Part shown: positions 58,405 to 64,000 of the stretch, one piece after another
Layout of the letters: every line of letters starts with the position of its first letter
Numbering within the stretch: position 1 is the first letter of the stretch
DNA from: Polytrichum commune
Lineage: Eukaryota; Streptophyta; Polytrichopsida; Polytrichales; Polytrichaceae
Direction of reading: 5' to 3'
Assembly: GCA_950295325.1 (NCBI GenBank)
Contig: OX485804.1
Coordinates: 14,074,001 to 14,138,000 of the forward strand
Length of the DNA: 64,000 bases
Notes under the pieces: model-generated
The model's database searches: none
The model's input: only the letters and a program-made list of their open reading frames with translations
Told to the model about the DNA's origin: nothing
Made by a program: the position numbers and the translations under genes

Positions 58405-58849
58405 CTAGGAGGCAGAGCCCAACATTTTCCTTTTTAATTGCACCCATACCCAGACCATGCCCATCAACAGTGACCTATGCCCACCCATGCCCACCCATAG
58501 CATGACATGTGCGCACCCATGCCCACCCATGCTATTCAAATTGCGCCCATGTATTCAAAAATTGTGTAATGTGTATTGTGTAATTATGTAATGTGTCTTG
58601 TATGATTGTGTAATTGTGCCCCACCCATGCCCACCCATTATAATATCAAACCCATGCCCACCCATGAACAATAATATCGCAGTCATGCCCACCCATGCCC
58701 ACCCATGAACAATAATGTCGCAGCCATGCCCACCCATGCCCACCCATGAACAATAATATTGCACCCATGCCCACCCAAAACCCATGGGCATGGGTGGGTA
58801 TGGGCATGGGCATGGGTATGGGCACCCAATGTAGGGCTCTGCTAGGAGG
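58405..58849. mobile_element. hAT-like MITE with CCCATGCCCA internal repeats
   Basis: Element 58413-58841 (429 bp). Target duplication CTAGGAGG at 58405-58412 and 58842-58849. The inverted ends CAGAGCCC(A/T)ACATT match 13 of 14. The interior is packed with CCCATGCCCA / CACCCATGCC words and has a tandem array with a 41-bp step (gaacaataat at 58666, 58707 and 58748). Non-coding; an apparent Gly/Trp/His-rich frame is produced by the repeat. Confidence 0.85.
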
Positions 58850-58968
58850 TGAAGGCTTAAAGGCTCAAAGAAAAAGTTTGTGGATGAAAAGTCTACATGG
58901 AGTCCCACATGGCAGGTTGTGGATAAGGGTGCATGGTCTGCTGGAATTTGCGTTAGACCCACCTCCAA

Positions 58969-59808
58969 GAGGTGGGCTCGGGGTGATCACACCCCCTTAC
59001 ATTTTGTAACCACGTGCGATAATGGGGTATTTAATGGGGGGATATTTATGCACCTCTCAATATTTTCACCTGCCTTATTTGTAGATATAAATCTACTTTG
59101 ACATATATTTTGAGCACCCTATATTTATTTGTAATTATTTAGAGAGGCTAAATTTTGGCATCATACTTTTTTTATAAATCGTACAAGTACCAAATAGTAA
59201 AACGGAATACTATAGCATTGCAAAATCGACTATGTGAGCAACAAACATTCCATACCATCCATCTTGTCATTCAATTGGTTTCAATTAGTTATACCATTCC
59301 TAAATCATTCAAAGTACCATTCAAAACACAACCAATAGCATTTGGGTACTAGTTAAAGGCTTACCAATAGACATGGAAATAAGCTAACATAGAAGAGTTG
59401 TAAACATAAATAGAAAAAAACAAGAATTATAATCAGTTGCGACAAGACATAGAATTTTGCAAACTACCTACTCCAAAAAAAAAAAAAAAAAAAAAAAAGC
59501 ATTAAAAAACAAGAAAAGCTAAATACAAAAGCCATAATTATTTTATTGATCCTACTACACACTTTTAGGGGGATCCAATATCTATAAGTTTATAACCCTA
59601 TTTTTTCTACTAATTACTAAAATGGAGGAATTATTCACCACCATATTTTACATATGATCGTGTAGGGGACATATTTCCAATGCTATGGTAGATCTAACGA
59701 AATTGTAATTTTTACCCTCAACGAATTAATTAATTAATTAATTTTTATTTATTTTTATCTCAAGTGGTTTCTAAAATTCTGATAGTCACCTCCCCGAGGA
59801 GGTGGGCT
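58969..59808. mobile_element. 820-bp insertion with 10-bp direct repeats
   Basis: 58979-59798 is absent from the related copy at 24.4 kb and is flanked by GAGGTGGGCT at 58969-58978 and 59799-59808. The outer edges are cggggtga and, reversed, ctcggggaggtga, only weakly inverted. AT-rich, with an A24 tract at 59476-59499 and (TTAA)n at 59724-59742. The duplication length fits a Mutator-like element, but the ends are too weak to be sure. Confidence 0.65.
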
Positions 59809-60158
59809 TGACGCAAATTCCGGGAGACCATTATTTTTTTAATCTTTTTTTCCAGCATGACAAATTTTAAGACATATTGCATGGCAGATTCCAAGAGAGA
59901 CAAACACCACCACGTAATTCTCTTAAATTGATAAAGTTTGAGACATATTATATTAAACCAAATCCTCCCCTCTTTTTCCGCCAACAAAATATGCAATGGT
60001 CCTACAACATGGTTCAATCTCACTTCACACTATGCTTGAGGGCCCAAGACTACATAAAACAACTTTCCCAACACCCATGGTAGGACCTTTGGATGAGAGT
60101 CAAGGGTCCTCACCATTACAAGCTCACTGCTCTTGGCTCATGTGTGAAGTGGCCCTTA

Positions 60159-60450
60159 GAAGCGCCTATCGTGGACACTTCAATTGAGCACTAGGGTTCA
60201 TAGTGGCGATATTGAAGGGAGGTTGCGGTATTGTTCTACTTCTCTAGTATGACACGTTTAGGAAACACACAAAATGTCGAATTATCGAGGTGTCATCTTC
60301 TCATTACTATGACAAATTGCCTAAAGTTGTCGTATGATCGAGGGAATGTGAAAACATAAGTAATTTGAGCTTATAAAATATGTACAACGAGTTTAAGCAA
60401 TATAGATAGAATGAAATAATAAATCATAACTCCAAAAAAATACAAATATC
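60159..60450. other. intergenic, unrecognised
   Basis: Nothing supported. Confidence 0.35.
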
Positions 60451-60451
60451 C

Positions 60452-60894
60452 TCAAGAACTCTTGAAATTGGAGTTCAAGGATCTTTGGTGTTGCCTACCC
60501 AAGTTAGCAACTGTCATCTTATCTAAATTCCCCACTAACTTTTGTAAACTAATACTTCGTTAACATCATAATACAAAGAGTTCTCTAATAAGAAACTATA
60601 CAACAATGATGCATGATGTTTAGCATCACTAAGCTTTACTATAGGTGAAGCAACATCATCCACATCTACTGCATGTAGATCAACATTAAGATCAAAGTCT
60701 TGTGCATAACTGGTTCCCAAAGCACCATCCACCAACTCATTAGTACTCAATTCTAGCTCAGTAAGCTCTTCCCCTTCCATCTAAATGTAAGTCTCGATTG
60801 ACATCTCATCATCACCTAATTGCAACTTTGAAATCAGAGCACCAACTTCATCTAACTATGTTTGCATTCTCCCTTTCATCAACCAAGGCAAAAA
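60452..60894 (-). pseudogene. decayed C-terminal tail, probably a pogo/Tigger-like transposase
   Basis: On the minus strand a protein-like frame runs LDEVGALISKLQLGDDEMSI.., then an in-frame TAG (60781-60783), then MEGEELTELELSTNELVDGA.. through DAKHHASLLYSFLLENSLYY to about 60541. There a one-base shift opens the continuation LVGNLDKMTVANLGRQHQRS.. ending at a TGA (60452-60454). A second TAG lies at 60856-60858, with more text (LPWLMKGRMQT) before it. Acidic spacer, helix and basic K/R-Q-Q-R-S-L tail resemble the C-terminus of CENP-B-like DDE transposases as I remember them. No DDE core is visible upstream, so only the tail remains. Two stops and a frameshift make it a pseudogene; the family name is inference. 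Confidence 0.5.
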
Positions 60895-63245
60895 TTAACA
60901 TTCCATGTTGTAGGTAATATATGCACCATCCTCCAACAATTCATGCAAGAGAGTGCACAAGATACTAGTGATAGTATATTATCATGAGTACAGGGCAACA
61001 TACTAGGCATGATTCCACTCTAACCCTAACCATGTCCATTCTACACTAATAACCCTAATTCTCATTAAGTTCTCAATGATAAGTGAAGTTCTCAAGTAGT
61101 TCCCAAGTGAAAATGGATGTCTCGTGTTCACATGTGATATGCATACTATTAGAATTGAGCCAACTTTAGTGTGTTGAATTTCCAATTATCATCCAAAACC
61201 AACTAGCCACACAAAACAATGACCACATTAGACACACATACCTCAACATAGAAGTCCCAAACCACATGTCATGTGCTTATAAATCCACAACTATGATAGT
61301 TTGTAAAAGAATTAGTTGTACGTGAAATGTGCTCTAGGACTTGGGTTGTGCTAATAGTGCACCTAATCGATCACAACTTCCCATTCAATTGGGTAGAGAC
61401 CCGGTTTAGTCTAGGGTGACATGGTTGAGATGAATTAACCACTTACAATGGGAGCCCTAATTTGTGGATGAATCCACTTCACATGCCAAGGAGAGTCCTT
61501 TGTGAATAACGGGGGAATGCTAATGTGGATTCACCTTGAGTAGGTGCACAAAAATCAAGTATGTCAAATGGGCACATAGCTTGTGTTCAAGCCTACCAAG
61601 ATATGAGAAATAAGTTGGATCTTCTTCCGAGCAAAATATTTCAAGTAATTATACAAGTGGAAATGCTCGAGACATTTGTGTGGTAGATGGGAACTTACAT
61701 CCTTTCTCATGTTTAGAATTGAAAACACAATAACTGGATATATTTACAACATATCCCATACTTGATACTTAAGTAAAACTGAACTAACTTCAAGTCCAAA
61801 ATCACAACATGTTGAATTGTATCGTAGAATCCTTCTTTAGGATTGGATTGTATGATAGGATTATTCAATGTAATATATATAGAATAGGCACCTATTTCTT
61901 ATCAGGATCCTATCAACAATGTATAGGGTATCATAATTTCCATCAAGTTGGGGTTGAATTTCAATCTGGCTGGAACCAATAGTGGCATGACACATGTGTT
62001 GGTGTTGAGTGGTAAAGTGAGGAGGAGTGAGGGGTTATGGTATGCTCTGGACATTGGTGATATGTTTGGGCCAACTTTTGGCTTCAAAAATTCACAATAA
62101 TTTCAATGTAAGGAATAAAATTACTGAAAATTTTGTAATCCTCCTTATTTCTACCTTCCTACATGGGAAGAATTTGCATTGCCTTATACTTCTCCAGATT
62201 TGGCGCAAAATCTCTTAAGTGATCAGGTATAGGCACCTCTACTCTATATCGTTGATTATGATAATATTGTAACAATGTTTTTTTTGGCAATGTTCTTGTT
62301 CCTTATATTTACTTACATAAAATTAACATTGAATAATATTTATTTGTTTTTTTCCATCATGTTTTTATAGCACAACATTTAAGTAATCACCAATGATTCA
62401 CATATTGTTTACGAAATTTAAGTAGTTTAGAAGTGTGTTGACAGATCAACCCATGAAATCAAAACAACCAAAAAGTCCAATTTTTGAGAGTATGTCTATA
62501 TTCACTTAAATAAACAAGAGTTACACATGCCTATCACTCATAATAGGAATGGAAAGGCCATGCTTTGTGGAAGTATGCAATCAAAAGATGTAATAAACAC
62601 AAGATGCAAGGGGAGGGCTTTCATAGGCTCTCGAAGAGATTGCTTAGTTTTGAAATGCTTAGTTTTGCTTAATTGACATCAAAGACCTATCGTAGTTGAA
62701 CAAAACTTGTATCAAATTCACATCAAGTGAACCATTTTTTCTTTTCTTTTCGTTTTTCTTCTTCTTTCAGTGAACAATTTTTTAAAATTTTGTTTTCTTT
62801 TCTTCTCATTCCTTTTCTTTATCACAAACTTGGCTTGAAGGTAAACAAGACTCTTTCCAATTAAATAATGCACCACTCATCATAAAGTATGGGTGGCGAT
62901 CACTTAGATTCTCTTCTTAGGATATCGTGAACACATTTCAAATGAAGGGTGGGGATTGAACGGGATGACCTTGAAGTGTGTGTTGCATGGGAGATGATAG
63001 TTTGCATTACTACGGGGCTCGACTCTAATTATAAATTTTCAATTTTGGAGTATTAGGGACACATAAAGTTTGACAAATCAACCTAACACCGTTTTGAAGT
63101 TTGTAGGGACAAGGACGGGGAGGGCGGGGGTGTCCTTTGGGCTTAACTTTTGACAATGTCCTCAACATCTTGTCCTAAGCTCATCTCCTTGAGTCGGACA
63201 AGGCCATGCATATCCTAAAGGAGTAGTTTACCCAACTAAGCTATG
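60895..63245. other. AT-rich intergenic
   Basis: Frames at 61003-61185, 61902-62087 and 62027-62218 have no motif. A T/C-rich stretch lies at 62738-62825. No element ends found. Confidence 0.4.
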
Positions 63246-63249
63246 AATG

Positions 63250-63457
63250 GGGTGATTCGACCACTAGTTACAAATGAGCCGGTTGAGTTCAAGAAATAAC
63301 CGGTTCAATTTTAAGATTGTAGGCAAATCACTCATCATTTTATAAGAATCTATGGTATATGTGTCTTAAACCAATACCAAAAATTTAAAGATATCAACAT
63401 GTAACCGGTTGGACTTGGATCTCAACCAATTTGGCCCAAAATCTCCCCGGACACTGC
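63250..63457 (-). repeat. CCGGTT-family element, well preserved
   Basis: cgaccactagttacaaatga, gccggttgagttcaagaaat, aaccggttcaattttaaga, atatcaacatgtaaccggtt and ggacttggatctcaacc, ending tctccccggaca. Confidence 0.75.
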
Positions 63458-63850
63458 AATGAAGTGACGTCAGCCACAATGTATCCGTTTTGGGAACTCT
63501 AACTTACATAAGTAAGGTATGTGGCTATATTGTTGTGGGCACTTGTAGCTGCAGATATAATTTAGTTGTGGTCATCAAAAGTGCATGTTTGTTGAATTCT
63601 TAACTGGATACATATGCCTTCTCAATGGTGTTTAGTATTGAACATGGAGTAGATATTAACATCTGAAGACGTACTCAAATCTCTTTGAAACATATAACTT
63701 TATGATGTTTGCTCTTTGCTCCTTACCGAACCACGTATGAGTCAAATATATAGGACTCCAAGTAAGAACATGAGCCATTTAGGACCCATCTACAGGGTAT
63801 GTATGAGGTTACTGGGCTGCCACCGGAAACACCAAGAATGAGCCGAACGT
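63458..63850. other. intergenic, unrecognised
   Basis: Nothing supported. Confidence 0.35.
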
Positions 63851-63852
63851 CA

Positions 63853-64000
63853 CTACACTAAATAAGATATTTAGTGTTTGATTATATTTAGTGTTGTTAC
63901 CACCCTACCCTGCTCAACGCTAATTTTCAGTTCTTTGATAATTAGTGTAAGACATAAATGTGCTGCCACCTCCCTTGTTATATCCTTTTTTCCCATATCC
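63853..64000. mobile_element. MITE end, cut by the window edge
   Basis: cactacactaaataagatat then ttagtgt is a family end (compare 49861). The partner end would lie beyond 64000 or is lost. Confidence 0.5.

Larger units (their letters stand above)
58316..60158. mobile_element. PIF/Harbinger-like element split by two later insertions
   Basis: The outer element is 58319-60155, with TTA at 58316-58318 and 60156-60158 and ends GGGCCACTTCACACACAAGG and TGTGTGAAGTGGCCC. Insertions at 58413-58841 (plus 8 bp) and 58979-59798 (plus 10 bp) leave 570 bp, against 569 bp in the uninterrupted relative at 24200-24768. The segments between insertions align with that copy in order. Confidence 0.88.

Noticed and set aside
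58555-58968. 137-codon Gly/Trp/His-rich frame on the minus strand
   Set aside because: It reads through the CCCATGCCCA repeat of a MITE and into the outer transposon.
1-64000. Search for a CRISPR array, phage or bacterial-type operon
   Set aside because: No regularly spaced short repeats with unique spacers and no compact gene runs. The spliced expansin and SINEs show this is eukaryotic plant DNA.
1-64000. LTR retrotransposons
   Set aside because: No pair of long direct repeats with TG..CA ends and no gag-pol-like frame could be found by eye, although large plant genomes usually contain many.

Overview
This is a stretch of nuclear DNA from a land plant with a large, repeat-rich genome. The only intact protein gene I can support is a three-exon alpha-expansin, a plant cell-wall-loosening protein, on the + strand at 34591-36480. 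Its two introns sit at the usual alpha-expansin positions. The short form of its alpha-insertion and the very low gene density make me think of a fern or another seed-free plant, but that is inference. Nothing looks bacterial, viral or organellar. I found no CRISPR array, rRNA gene or intact tRNA gene.

Nearly everything else is non-coding, and much of it is non-autonomous transposable elements. Recognisable families are: (1) a 1.16-1.35 kb TIR element with TA flanks and 188-bp internal tandem repeats (6676-8025, and inverted at 30424-31585); (2) a long foldback element with a 9-bp target duplication (12491-13406) plus two half copies; (3) tRNA-derived SINEs with a box B promoter (six copies); (4) PIF/Harbinger-like elements with GGGCC ends and TTA targets (15.4, 19.8, 20.3, 24.2, 41.6 and 58.3 kb); (5) a 515-bp family with TGCCCCC ends (21.6 and 47.9 kb); (6) two hAT-like elements with 8-bp target duplications (56.8 and 58.4 kb); (7) MITEs with CTACAC...AAATAT ends; (8) an abundant short element carrying repeated CCGGTT motifs and TGTCCGGGGAGA ends.

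Layout: 0-33 kb is transposon-derived or unrecognised intergenic DNA. From 33.5 to 37 kb is the expansin locus: a four-unit AAC-rich tandem repeat, a TATA box, a 5' leader with a CTCGC repeat, three exons, and a 3' region with AATAAA. From 37 to 41.5 kb there is little that I recognise. From 41.6 to 64 kb it is again transposon-dense, with clear nesting: a Harbinger-like element split by two later insertions at 58.3-60.2 kb, and a SINE inside a MITE at 57.5-58.0 kb. At 60452-60894 a decayed reading frame resembles the C-terminal tail of a pogo/Tigger-type transposase.

The most informative structures are the nested insertions, where removing the insert restores the expected length; the pair of elements differing by exactly one 188-bp unit; the near-perfect foldback; and the repeat array beside the expansin promoter. 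I see no operon-like or multi-gene system. All family names rest on ends, target duplications and internal motifs read by eye; no database search was possible.
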